Below the pieces are notes generated by a model that saw only the letters and a program-made list of their open reading frames with translations, had not been told where the DNA came from and made no database searches. A DNA stretch of 64,000 nucleotides, taken from NCBI GenBank assembly GCA_023374025.1, contig SIJG01000030.1:1153373-1217372 (forward strand). The letters run 5' to 3'. Source of the stretch: Heterodera schachtii. Lineage: Eukaryota; Nematoda; Chromadorea; Rhabditida; Heteroderidae. Numbering within the stretch: position 1 is the first letter of the stretch; each line of letters begins with the position of its first letter. A program made the translations under genes and the position numbers. This document shows positions 45,936 through 57,901 of the stretch, piece after piece.

Positions 45936-45938
45936 AGA

Positions 45939-48900
45939 TGTAGCATTTATATTGCTTTTTTCAATCAATCAAAGGCTCTTTTTCATTCATTTTTTATTTC
46001 TATCATAACATGCTTTTTATTCAAAACAAATATTAAAACCAAATCAGATTCTTTTCATATTATAATCAAGGAAAAGTACAAAAAGCTTTTTTAAGTAACA
46101 AAAACATTTTTCATTCAAACAAATTCTAATGCAATTTTTTAATAAAACAATTCTCCATTATCGTTTACATAAGCAAAACAAAAGATTTCACATCAAAATC
46201 AAATCAATTAACAAAAACAAAATTCAGACACAAAAATAATGATAAGCAACAAAGCAACAAATTATTTTTTACACACAAAAACAGAACTTTCATGTACCGG
46301 ATTTTCCACTCAAACAACACAAAAAAGTACTCATTCTTTTATTATATTTTATACATTAAAAAGTGGGGTGTAAAAAGGTATGGGATGTGAGACAAATTTC
46401 CCATTGTCTCTCCCTTTCCTTTCTTTTACACTCTTTTCTTTTCCACTGCAATTTACTCTCTCTTTTTTCCCACTCCCTCCCTCTCCACACACACGCACGC
46501 GTTCAACAGACTGCTGCTGCTGCACAGCAGCACGCGTCTGTTCACTCTAAGCAAAACAAACATTTCATTTTTCAAGTTCATTTTTAACGCAAAAATAATA
46601 CAAAACGCCACACAACATTCAAACAATGGACACATGATACGGACACTCAACTTTATTATATAGGATTTTGAGGATTTACAATTAATTTTAGATTTACAAA
46701 CATTTTTTTTTCAAAACTTTTCTTGACTAAAAGCGCGAAACCTTTTAGCTATAAATTAATTAAATTGTTGAAATCATCTGATGAATTCTCAAAAAATTCA
46801 ATAATTGATAATAATTTAAAAAAAAAATTTTAAAATTAAAGTTGATGTTCAATGAGACGTAACATGAATTCTTTTTTAGAATGTGAATTTCACTTTAATT
46901 GCAATAATATAGAAAAGTTTTTATATAATAAAAAAACGAAAGTATTTAAAATAATAAGTAAATTATAAATTAAAATAACATAACGATAAAAAACAACTTA
47001 AAATAAAAAATTTACCTTCAAAGTAAACTATTTAAACACCACCATTTTGCCTACATATATCAATAAAAATTTAAAAATTTGGTTTTAATTCAAAAGATAT
47101 TCTAAATATTTTTTTTTTCTAAACTATTTTAAATTAAAATTAATTATATAGTTAAAAAATAATAATTATATTTTGAAGAAAATTTCTAAATTAGAAAATA
47201 TATCAGGCCGAAATCTCGAATAAGCAGGCAGACTATTCAGCAAGGGAAAAAACAATTCGGCGATATACATTAAAGCATTGTTGAAGCTATAGGTTTATTT
47301 TTTAATTTATAAAAAATAATTTATCAAAATTTATTCAAAAACCAATAATTTGCTAATTTTAAATATTAAATACGATTGAGACAAAATTTTTTATTATACT
47401 AAAAACATCACTCTTTAATAAAATATTGTTCAAGAATAACTAGAATTAACATTACAAATTTTTTTTTATAATTTGAATAATTACTATAATAATTATAAAT
47501 GTATATTTTAAAATCGTTTAAAAAAACATCATTTATATATATTGCCGTTGGTAAAAAACACAAATAAAATACAAAAATTAATTTTTCGCAGGAGCGCCTA
47601 AATTTTAAAAAATCAAATAAAATTTTTTGGAAATCTAATAATATTATTAAAAGAAAAGATTATTAAATTTTTGAATTTTAGAAATGTGCACTATTAGTTA
47701 CAAAATGTAAATAAAACTTATGAAAGAACATAAAATTCATAAATGAAAAAATCTAATTGAAATATTCTACGTATATTATAAAGGTAAAATAAAAAAACAA
47801 ATTATAAAAATATCAAACTTCAATTGAAAACAAGAAAATAAATTAAAATGGAAATACCGAAAATCTTTAGTTCGAAATTATTTAATTCGAAGAATATTTA
47901 TTAATGATTCAAATATAATGAGTAGTTATGGCCACAAATATAGTGGTAAACGCCGCGGCAATGCTTACCTTCACAGCACGCGCCTACAGCGATGGTGAAC
48001 AGTTGATAATTCTTCATTAAAAAATATGAAAGTAATGATTCACCTAATAAATTCACGGAATGTTAAAATTTTCAAATACGCGAATAATTTGATAGATTTT
48101 ACCATTTTATTTCTTAATAGAATACGTGTGCTATAAATTTTAATATAAAAGTCAACCATAATGAACCTGAGATTATTCATATTTATTTGAATAAAAAAAG
48201 ATTCATAAACAAATAATGGAGGACAAAAAATTTAATAAATAATTAACCAAAATAAATCTATTAAATTTTGAATCTGAAAAAATGTGAAAAGAAAATGTTT
48301 AAGACACTAAAGTCCGTGAACGACGAAGTGGTTTACAGGAACATTGGACGATTTAATTAATAATCAATAATAAAACAAATCATAAATGACAAATAAAAGT
48401 GACATTAATTAGTGAAAAAATAATTATTAGAAATCAAAGGACATAAAATGATGTGTTTTGTAATAATTTGTAAGAAAAAATTTAAAAATATTCTTATCCA
48501 TCAAATTTTTTAAATGAATGAATAAAAATTTAAATAAAAAAAAATAACCTAAACAATTCTATAAATGTTTCGGCGCTACTTAAAAAAAGGACTCTTTTTA
48601 ATTTTATAAAAAAAGGGGGAGGGACCCTTTTGTTTTACAAAATTTTTTGTGCTAAAAACCATGAAAATAATAAAAATATATTTTTTTTATTTAATATGTT
48701 AACTTTATTTTTAGATTTTAATCTATTAATTTTTTGACAAAATATTTTGTTGAAAACAATAAAGCTACAATTTATTATAATATATTTATGGTTGAAAATA
48801 TATATATAATTACTTATTTAATAAGGATATATTTAGATTGCATTTTAAAACAACGAAATTTATTAAAATTTATTTTTATTTTCTCATTTACCGTATACAT

Positions 48901-51200
48901 GTGTTCATATTTTCGGAAACATGTTCAAAATTTTATAAGCAATTTTTATTTTTCAGATATTAATTTATTGCATAATTCGGTATTTTTCGGTGTATTTAGG
49001 TCAGAAACAAACTAAAGCGTTTAAATTCATCGTAATTGGCTTTATTTACTCACTGTATCGCTTTTGATTAAAGTTAAAATTCTTTTAGCTATAGTTTTAT
49101 TTCTATTGTCCTTCATTTTTAATAATTACCAAAAAAATAATACGTTAATGACTTTAAATTTAATAAATTTTTTAATTTTAAGCAACAATGTTCAAATTTA
49201 TATAATATACAAAATTTGAATTAAAAAATACTTATGAAATTTATTAATTAAAATAAGAATAATATGAATAAATATCAAAAAAAAAGTGAAGTAATTCATT
49301 CTAAAAATTTAAATAAATATTTGTCAAATTGAAGAAAAATTATGGTAAATAATATTATAACATACATATACTTTTATTTTATTTGTGTTTACCTTTTGGT
49401 CTTACTTCTTACCTTTTCTTTTATATTTATCATTACTAGACAAATTAACATGCATCTGAATATGATGTATTTTTAACTCCATTTACAGTTTTTAAACCTT
49501 CAAAGCCTGTCGCGTGTTTATGCATTAATAAATAATGTAAATAATATAATTCTTTATTTTTTGGATTTATCGTATAGATTCTCCCAATGACTTTGTGTGG
49601 ACCTTATTGGCCATTTTCTATTTTTTTGTCAAAAGTGCAATATGTTGCCATCTCTATGTATTTGAATTTTGGAGCAGTTGGATTTTCTTTAAAAAAATAA
49701 TCACAAAATAAAAAATTTTTTTTTTTTGCCTGTTTGATCTTTTATATCGAAATTCCATTCTTTTGTTCCCAAAGGATATAACAAAGTACAAATTAGTGGT
49801 TCGACATTTGGGTATAATGGGTAGATATTTCAATAACATGTTTACTCCTGTTTTTCATTTTTATTTGTCATTTTTGCCTTTTTATGTTCATCATTACATT
49901 TTCATCATTTCGTAAGCTTTAGCGAACGGGTATATTTTTCTAAGAATTAATTCGATTTTTTAATATATTTATATTTAAATTATGCGAATGTAGTCGATTA
50001 TTTGGTGCATCATCATTATTCAAAAAATACAATTGTCCATTTGTCGGCAAAAAATTTTGTTCTATAGGTTGTGCTAGTGCATATATTTATGATAGACTTG
50101 GCCTGATATTTTAAAACAACTTGGGCCTGGAGTTGTAAAACCAAATCTATTGCAAGCTAAAGAAGCGCAAGCGAATGAATAATTATATTTTCTTATTTTT
50201 TTCATAAAATTTTTCGAAGTTAATATTACTTTAAATTATTTAGGCTTGAACATGTAAAAAAAAAGTACTGAGGTTTTGTGATTAATATTTATATAGAAAA
50301 TTATGAAACGAAAAATCCTTTAATTTTCTTATGCGAATCTTTTTGTTACTTGCCATGAATGTTGCTGAATTATGTATTTGCCATCAGAATATATTATTAT
50401 TATTATTATTATTATTAAGACCACATATAAAGCACTAAATATACGTACGCAAAAATATAAAATGTTTTAGTTGCTATTATTGTTTTTTGCTAATAAATTA
50501 CTAAATTTTATTGTTGTTAATTTTAAAAAAAATATTTTTTATTGTTATTTTTTATCTATCAAAATAAAAATAGAATTTATTGTAAAAATAACATTTATCA
50601 AATAAATCTCAAGGCTGAATAAATGAATTTTTGAATTAAATTTATTTTTAAACTACTATTTCCTAGTTCTACAAATTGATAAAGGCTATAGGCCAAAAAA
50701 TGAAGAGTTTTATTTATTCAATATATGTTTTTATTTCTTGTTTTTTTCATTATTAATTTTATTGTTTTATTCATTTCCAACGTTTGTAAATTATATTAAT
50801 TTAAGTAATGATATATATATTTTGGAGCCTGTTTATTTATTTTTATCATTTTGATGATTATAATCTAATTGCATTGTTGATACATTTAACGTGTAATTGG
50901 GCAATAAAAAATTGAATTGTTGATGAGATAAAAATTAATTTTGAATTTATAAATTATTAAATTTTATTGATTCCCTTTTCAGAAATGTAGTCAATAAGAA
51001 TTACTTCAATTTATTTAATTTTATTTATGTTAAACTTTTTTATTAGATTTTTCAATACTAAATTTATTTTCACAATTTATTAATAAATTGTTCGAAACAA
51101 TTTCAAAGCGGAAATTAAATTTTAATAAATTTCATTTAAATTCGTCGCGATTGATCAAATTCGCTACACTCCGGCGCAAGACGCTTAAAATTTCTTGTTT
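45939..51200. other. AT-rich DNA without a recognisable gene
   Basis: Mostly low-complexity. Noted: a CT-rich segment with a hairpin at 46363-46560 (separate entry); about 47210-47270 and 47940-48005 are less AT-rich, the latter with GTGGTAAACGCCGCGGCAAT, but have no recognised frame; an ATT microsatellite lies at about 50391-50416. The 93-codon frame at 48734-49015 is Ile/Phe/Tyr-rich and treated as chance. Confidence 0.45.
46363..46600 (+). repeat. CT-rich segment, possible degraded solo LTR
   Basis: CCCATTGTCTCTCCCT here equals a 16-base word inside the LTR at 38959, and the CT-rich character is alike, but the LTR ends were not found. Further on, AACAGAC (from about 46505) and GTCTGTT bracket TGCTGCTGCTG...CAGCAGCA, which would form a hairpin. 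Relation to the LTR is a guess from one shared word. Confidence 0.22.
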
Positions 51201-51608
51201 CCTCTATAGTCGCAATTATAGTTGTTTTTCATCTTTCAAAGTTCAGCGGCGATAGTGACCAGAAGAATTGACATTGCACTTTAATAGTCGCACAGGTGTT
51301 CGGCCAGTGATTCGATGGCATCCGCTGAAGCTGTCGTCGTTTGATTGGTTCGCTGCCATTGTAATCCGGTTGTTTTCCCGGAACGCCGACACTTGCGCCG
51401 CGACTTTTGCGCCGCAGACACTTGCGCCGCCCAGCCAAATAGACATTTGCGCCGCAAAAAAAAATATTTTTTTTAATTTGCAACAATTTCTTAACGCTAA
51501 TATTTGATAAAACCCTAATAAAAGTTAGCAAATTCTCCATCGGCACCATAAAAACAAATTTCTGTCAGACGCCTTCGGTCACTAGCTTCTCGAAAAGGTC
51601 AAAAATAA

Positions 51609-51830
51609 TATTTAGAGAATGACGATTTGCTCGAGCCGTTGTTCCCGATCACATTTGTGATCTCCGAGGGGGAACTTTTAGTTGAAAGAGAAAACTTCAA
51701 AATCGACCACATTTTTGACCTTTTCGAGAGGCTGAGTGACCGAAGGCATCTGACAGAAATTTGTTTTTATGGTGCCGATGGAGAAATGAAACGCATTCAC
51801 AAGAATGAGAAGAATTTGCCGTTTTGTTGA
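51609..51830 (+). pseudogene. Protein-like fragment inside the foldback
   Basis: An open frame of 73 codons between stops, with no ATG at its start. It reads EPLFPITFVISEGELLVERE, then KIDHIFDLFERLSDRRHLTE, then ICFYGADGEMKRIHK and ends in TGA. The acidic/basic alternation, few Asn/Lys runs and balanced codons are typical of real protein and unlike chance frames here. About the last third overlaps the inner inverted-repeat block. No family is recognised with confidence. Most likely it is a piece of a host gene caught in the element. Confidence 0.4.
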
Positions 51831-51959
51831 TGTACGCCTTGTCAAAAGGGAAAAAATTGGACGTTTATCTTTGTGATTAGCCATTTGCTAACTTTTATTA
51901 GGGTTTTATCAAATATTAGCGTTAAGAAATTGTTGCAAATAAAAAAAATATTTTTTTTT

Positions 51960-52145
51960 GCGGCGCAAATGTCTATTTGGCTGGGCGGCGCAAGTGTCTG
52001 CGGCGCAAAAGTCGAGGCGCAAGTGTCAGCGGCGCAAAAGTCACGGCGCAAGTGTCTGCGGCGCAAATGTCGATTTGGCTGGGCGGCGCAAGTGTCGCGG
52101 CGCAAGTGTCTGCGGCGCAAATGTCCGCGGCGCAAATGTCGCGCT
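51960..52145 (+). repeat. CGGCGCAARTGTC minisatellite
   Basis: About ten units of CGGCGCAAGTGTCTG or CGGCGCAAATGTCG or CGGCGCAAAAGTC, with ATTTGGCTGGG inserted after two of them. The inverted counterpart at 51385-51457 has only four units, so the right arm has expanded. The frames through it (repeats of RRKCLRRKS type) are not genes. Confidence 0.85.
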
Positions 52146-52150
52146 ACCGT

Positions 52151-53084
52151 TTTCCCGACCTTTCGCCATTCTTTACACGATTGTGGATTTGTTTTGAGAA
52201 AGAGAAATATATGCGCATTTTTGTTTTTCTCTTCCTTTTTATTTTTTATTTTGACCTTTTGTCAGTTAACCTTAGCCAATCTGGCATAATTTTAAAGCTC
52301 TATTTATTCTCTAAATTACATGCCAAAATTGAAAAGAGTTTTTGATTTTTTTATTATACGAAAATGGTATTTTGAATTATGCATCGAAACAATAATTTTA
52401 TTAATTTGATTAGAAGATAAGGTCGTGTTCTCTCAATTTTAAAGAAAATGAAAAATGCTCTTGTTTATTAGGTTTGAATTTTTATTGTTTTTCGATAATG
52501 TTTTGCCTCATTCCTATTGTATTTTCTAAGTGTTTATGTTTATACTTATTTTTGTAAAATTATTATTTTTTCATTATGTGCATGTCTTTTTATGTTATGT
52601 ATTATTATTGAAAGTCACTTTATTCTTTTCTCTGCTTCATCTTTTTTTAAATTTTTATTTATTTTTATAAATATTTCAGTTTTTTTTTGGAATTTTTCTC
52701 CTATTTTTAATATTTTTACCCAGATTAATGAAATATTTATGTATTGTTTTTAATACACAATTATTCGTTTTTTCATAAACATTTTAATTTTAAATATTAT
52801 TTCTCTTTTTGGGTATATATTTTTAAATTATTAATAATAATTATTTTTTATTATTTTGATCAACAATTTTTCTAGTTTGATTATAATACTTAAGCAATTA
52901 TGAAGTAAAAATAATATAACTTTAATACATTAAGAAGATTATTTTTCGTTTTTTATTTTTTATGATATTTTATAATTGTATTTGGGCTACTCGGGGCTCT
53001 TTAATGAATAAAAAACATGAAAATAAATCTAAATTTGTAATACAAGGATAATTCCTCATTCAATATTTAATTATAAAATTTAAT
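52151..53084. other. AT-rich DNA without a recognisable gene
   Basis: Low-complexity DNA. The 78-codon frame at 52517-52753 is Phe/Ile/Tyr/Cys-rich and treated as chance. Confidence 0.5.
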
Positions 53085-53379
53085 GTAATAAAATTATTTT
53101 TATAAAATTTATATAAATTTTTTGTTTAAATTTAGATTAATTATCATTGAACTTACACAAAATTTTTTGAAAAAGGGTAAAATCAACAGTCTATTGATTT
53201 TATATTTCTTTACGAAAAATAATACTGGAAAAGTAGGTAATAAATGAAATTGTAAAAGATGGAAAAAAGAAAGATAAATTATTAAAGATGCACGCCAAAG
53301 GAATAGACATTTTTACAAAAATAATGATAAGGCAAAATAAATAATGTATGGAAAAACTTTCAAAAAGCCATAATTCAGA
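53085..53379 (+). repeat. Direct duplication, copy 1
   Basis: Matches 54205-54745. Shared blocks include AAAATCAACAG(T/A)CT(A/G)TTGATTTTATAT, GAAATTGTAAAAGATGGAAA and AAAGAAAGATAAATTATTAA, then ACAAAAATAATGATAAGGCA and GGAAAAACTTTCAAAAAG. The similarity ends at 53379, exactly where the GC-rich MITE begins. Confidence 0.8.
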
Positions 53380-54014
53380 TAGGGTTCGAGTCCCGCCCCC
53401 GCCCCCGGGGACGGGACAGGTTTTTGAGGCTCACCCCCGTCCCCGTCCCCGTGATTCTGCCACGCCCCCGCGACCTTCACCCCCGCGGGGGCGCGGGGGT
53501 GAAAAATACACCCCTGAGAATGACATATTCGTGGATAAAAGGCAAAAAATTTATAAATTTTGAATTTTTTATCCATTTTTCTTTTTGTTATGAGTTCGAC
53601 ACCGTCTGACGTTTTTTTTTGATTTTATTTTTTTTCCAATTAATACAGGGTTTTTCTTTATGTTCTTATTTCTAAGAAATGTTCTAATTTATGGTAATGC
53701 ATTATTTTCAACTAAAAGAGGAAAATTTCTGAAAAATTTGGCTAATTTCTAGCAAAATTCACATATCTTTAAAGAAAAATTTTCCCGGCGGCGCCTACCG
53801 GCACCGCCGGACCTCTCTTATCGCGCATTCACCAAGTTTTTTGGAAAAATGTGCCGCAAAAAATGTTAAAATCTGATTTAGTGATTTCGAATGCACTGAA
53901 TTTTACGATTTGGGGGCGAGTCATTTGGTCACCTCCTCCCCGCCCCCGCGACTCTGACCCCCGCAATCCCCCGCCCCCGTGAAAAGCCACCCCCGCCCAC
54001 GGGGCTCGAACCCT
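53380..54014. mobile_element. GC-rich MITE-like element, hAT-type ends
   Basis: A 635-bp element with ends TAGGGTTCGAGTCCC (53380) and, read inward, TAGGGTTCGAGCCCC (54014). The first five bases fit YARNG. The interior near each end repeats CCCCCGCCCCCG and CCCCGTCCCCGT words, in inverted sense, and contains the strong inverted repeat CACCCCCGCGGGGGCGCGGGGGTG. In the AT-rich middle sits the hairpin module CCCGGCGGCGCCTACCGGCA (from 53785). The 8-bp flanks (AATTCAGA left, GTTTATCT right) do not match. The short frames through the C-rich parts are not genes. Confidence 0.6.
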
Positions 54015-54204
54015 AGTTTATCTCATAATTTTAAATAATTCAAAATACTTCTTTAAAACTGTGTGAAAACTTACTAAATTATAACAAATTTTGTTTCAAA
54101 ATTTATATGAATTAATTTTATTTAAATATTAAAAAAGATAATTTAACATGGTAAAAATATTTTGGATATCATTCATTAATTTTTTCAATTTGGAGTATTA
54201 AAAC

Positions 54205-54745
54205 TGAATAAATTTATAAGTTTTTATAAAATTTTTGTTTAAATTTAACTAAAATATCGTTGGATTTTCATAAAATTTTTGATTTTGAAAAATGGTAAAA
54301 TCAACAGACTGTTGATTTTATATATCTTTACGAAAAAGAATGCTGGAATAGGAAATAGAAGATAATAAATGAAATTGTAAAAGATGGAAAAAAGAAAGAT
54401 AAATTATTAAAGAGGCAGGCCATTTAGTATGGCATTGAAATAATATTAAAATGGAAAAACAATGTCAAACTTTTTAAATAAATAAATACTTAATGTAATT
54501 ATTATATTTATAAATAAAAATCATAAAAAACATACATTTTTCTACAAACTGGAAAATTCCAATATACAAAAAGCTTTTTTAAATTTTTTAAATAAAATAA
54601 AATCAGAAAGCATGGTTTATTCGACATGAATTTTTTAAAGAAATTAAGTCAAAGCTAAGGAAAGGAATGGACACTTTTACAAAAATAATGATAAGGCAAA
54701 ATAACGAATATATGGAAAAACTTTCAAAAAGTCATAATTTAGATA
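54205..54745 (+). repeat. Direct duplication, copy 2
   Basis: Second copy of 53085-53379. It carries about 230 extra bases between AAAGAGGCAGGCC (54410) and AAGGAATGGACA (54662) that copy 1 lacks, and continues ATTTAGATACGAGAG where copy 1 is interrupted by the MITE. Confidence 0.78.
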
Positions 54746-55033
54746 CGAGAGTAAACCCAATAAAATTCAAAATTTTAATAATAAATAAACAAATAATATA
54801 AAAAGCATTTCTTATATATGCTTATTGAATATTCAAAAATTTCAAAAAACAGAATTAATAATAAAAGCCTGGGAAGTCGAGTCATTAATTACACGAGGGA
54901 TACAAACGCTTATATAGAAGAAAAAAAAAATTAAATAATTATATATTCAAGAACAGAAAAAATGTTTAAAAAGTAATTGCCAAAAATTGGAAGGTAAAAT
55001 ATAAAACTTAAGATAATGATGTAATACAAATAC

Positions 55034-55200
55034 TAGAGACCGAGGTTTCCAAAAGTGCCGGATCGGACCGGTGTGATATTTTCAGAAGCAACCTGTTTCC
55101 GGGCCCGGCCTCTTAAAACCGGTGAAACCGGATTTTCAAATTGCTGGGCCCGGAATCGGTTTCCGGTTTGGTAAAAATTAAATTCTCACATGTATTATAG
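55034..55200. repeat. Possible MITE left end, TAGAGACCG
   Basis: TAGAGACCG at 55034 equals the first nine bases of the MITE at 57910 and fits YARNG. It is followed by repeated CCGG(T/A)TTCCGG and ACCGGTGAAACCGG words. No opposite end was found downstream, so this may be a truncated element. Confidence 0.4.
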
Positions 55201-57901
55201 TGCCAAGTGCTTGCGGTAATTCATCATACTTAAAATTTTCCAAAATTTTTTTCTTATATCTTTTTATGGAAATTTCTTTTATGATTTTTAAAATTTCTGT
55301 TTGAAATTTAAAAAAAATTTCGAGGGAAATAACAGAGGAGATAAATGAAGTGCGTTAGATAGCACCATCGGGGAAAATTTTTTATTTGAGGTGAATTTTA
55401 TCAGATGGCCTTAGATTTGAGCTCTGGGTTCTCATTGAGCCTGTACAGCTCCAACTTGATGCACAAAGATATGAACAACATCCAGACGAACAAAACAAAA
55501 CAAAAAAAAATCACAGTAAAATACCAACAAATAAAATGTTACAAAATTTTGAAAATTAAAAAAAATTCGAAGGTCAAAACTTAGTTGACACCCTAAGTAA
55601 TATAATCCAATTCTTTGCCATTTCATTTGATTGTGTCAAATATATTTTAAGTTTCACATTTATAATTTTTTCAATTATAATTAAATATTTTTCATACATT
55701 GATAATATATATTAAATCTTTTCGTAATTTATCTTTTTTCTCTTCTTTCGAATAAAATTTTAATTTTAATTTTTACTTTTTCGTCAAATTTTCAACATTT
55801 TAAATTCTCAAGGGTTGGCTTTGATTCAATAACTATTTTTATTGTAGCTAAAATTAAAATTTGGTTATTTATTTTCAATTGTTTATCGTATTTTCCTACA
55901 GAAAATTAATCAATTTTTTTTACTCGTTGAAAAACTTTTTTTACTTGCAATCAAAATTCGCCTTTGTAACTTGAACAGATCGTTTCGTTTGAATTTTGAT
56001 TAAGACATAATAATTTAAACATTTTGTATTAATTAATTTTCCTTTATTAAAAGTTTAATTATTTTTTTGAAATCTTGATCTCAGAATGCTCCTCTTATTT
56101 TATTTTCTATATACTTCCTACTATTTATTTATGTTTTTCTTTGCTTCTAAGTTTGATCAGATAACTTTTGCTTCCATGATAATTTAGTTTTCTGATGAAA
56201 ATTTATTTTTAAAAATAAACACAATCTTTTACAATGTCTTTTTAATGAGATAAACTAAACATTTCAATATTTAGTTATTGTTTAATTTTCATTATTAAGT
56301 GTAATATAACTTTTATTGTATAATGGATAAATAAGTAATATTTATAATTCTTAAATTTTAATTTTAATTACAAATAATCAAATTAGTTAAAAAACCATTT
56401 AAAATGTTTAAAATTTTATTGTATTGGTAATTTAAAAATTTTTCTCTTGGATTCCATGATTGGTAAAGGTGTTTGTTAGCTGCCACTAATTTAAATAAAA
56501 AAGTATTTTATTCGTTTAAATTTTATAAAGAGATTTATTTAAACTTATTATTTTTATTTGCTTTTATATTTTTTTTGATTTGAACATTATTGAAATTTTA
56601 AATAGGTTTTTATATTTTCTTTAATTAACTTTTCTTTTATTTTTGATTTTATTTTTCTTATTATAATATAAATCCGGCCCCTGTTTATTATTATAATTAA
56701 AAAAAAAATTATAATTGTTTTTGTAAAATATTTAATACTAATTATTTTATTGAATTTAAGAATTTTTGCTTTGATTTAAATTGAAATTTAAATAACACTT
56801 TAATTCATGGCAGCTTGAGTCTTCTTGCGATGTAAATTTGAACGAATTCCTTTTTGTGCGTTTTGAATAAATATCAATAATTTTTATATTATCATAAATA
56901 AAATTGTGTATTGATTATAGTTTCGTTTTTATTTTTTCATTTATATTAAATAAAAATTTGTTGTTTTTTGCTTTACAAAAATTTCATATTAATTTTCAAT
57001 TAACTAAAAAATCATATATTTATATATATACTTATTTATTTTGTATTTTTCTCGTGTTTATAATCTTGCTTTGTTGAGAAGTGTTCGCATAAATCAAGGG
57101 GTTAACCAATTTTATTTTTTTCCTTAATTTAAATTATTTTTTAGTTCTATCAATATTTTTGAATTGTTTCATTAAATTTTTTCTTTAATAAAAGCAGTCT
57201 TTTTGAAAAGTATTTTGGTGAAATTACTTTTTACTTTTAAGAAAATTGCCGTTTCCTAAACTTAATGAAAAACTATCAGTTTTTATATCATTTTTCGTAT
57301 AATTTTTATATATTAAAATTGCACTTTATATTTCATTTCTAAAAAAAACCTGAGTTTAGTTATAATAATTTAATTATTTAGTTTTTCATTTATTTGTTAA
57401 AGTTATTAAAGAACTAGAATTATTCATTTTTGATTTTTGGGGACAAACAAGTTTTATTTAATCAAAAATTATTTAAATCTTTTTATTTTTATAATTTTTA
57501 GCTTAATTATAATTTAAGCTAAAATTTTAAACTTTTGTAATATTGAATTATTTGAATGTTAATGTTTTGAGTTTCTTTTTACTATTTTAATTCGTTAAGA
57601 AAAGTTTGCCATGGAAACCGATTAATTCATGAAGTAAATGGAGGCATGAAAGGGGTGATTATGTAACTTTCAATTTTTAAAATTTGCATCACCTTTCGCT
57701 AATCAGGAGGCCATTAAAAGAACCAAGGTCTGGCCGCGGTTGGAGATTGATTTTATTTAAATTCATTGATACTATTTTCAATTATATATTTGTCGAATAT
57801 GCGTACGGGGTTGGTCGTTAAGAAGTAAATAAATGATAAACATTGGTCAATTTTGAAACACTGCGCTTTACAAAATAAACTAACTTTTGTTTACATTCTT
57901 T
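55201..57901. other. AT-rich DNA without a gene, one repeat copy
   Basis: Low-complexity DNA. The 64-codon minus-strand frame at 55626-55432 is Phe/Leu-rich and not convincing. About 57600-57740 is less AT-rich (GGAGGCCATTAAAAGAACCA) but has no recognised product. The repeat copy at 57035-57135 is listed separately. Confidence 0.45.
57035..57135 (+). repeat. Dispersed repeat, partner at 63320
   Basis: Shares TTTTGTATTTT(T)CTCGTG, CTGCTTTGT(T/C)GAGAA(G/A)TGTTC and GCATAAA(T/C)TCAAGGGG-like words, in order, with 63320-63425. Confidence 0.6.

Larger units (their letters stand above)
44258..45938 (-). mobile_element. Candidate non-autonomous Helitron with minisatellite
   Basis: A second sharply bounded GC-rich island, 1.7 kb. 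On the minus strand it would start A|TCTCATTCCGGTGATTG (5' end at 45938) and end CCCCGCTAG|T (3' end at 44258), fitting the TC...CTRR, A/T-insertion rule of Helitrons. The 3' end is a strong hairpin (44258-44294). The hairpin includes the CTAG itself rather than lying some ten bases before it, which is unusual. Inside are a 30-bp minisatellite at both sides, five copies of a GC hairpin unit, and a unique middle part at 44930-45600 without a recognised gene. No Rep/helicase frame. Confidence 0.42.
51385..52150. repeat. Large foldback structure with GC-rich arms
   Basis: The left arm (about 51385-51605) and right arm (about 51712-52010) are inverted copies. Three blocks match: a CGGCGCAAGTGTC minisatellite; a block from TTTGCAACAATTTCTTAACG to TTAGCAAATT (51477-51535 with its complement at 51884-51940); and a block from CATCGGCACCATAAAAACAA to TCGAAAAGGTC (51539-51600 with its complement at 51718-51782). 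The right arm has about 100 extra bases between the second and third blocks. Arm identity is high. A protein-like fragment lies between the arms. Foldback elements of this kind can be transposons, but no target duplication was found. Confidence 0.8.

Noticed and set aside
26130..45938. Autonomous Helitron with Rep/helicase
   Set aside because: No frame with Rep or helicase motifs exists in either GC island.
53380..53396. tRNA gene at GGGTTCGAGTCCC
   Set aside because: No A box, anticodon arm or acceptor pairing upstream; the word is the terminal repeat of a MITE.
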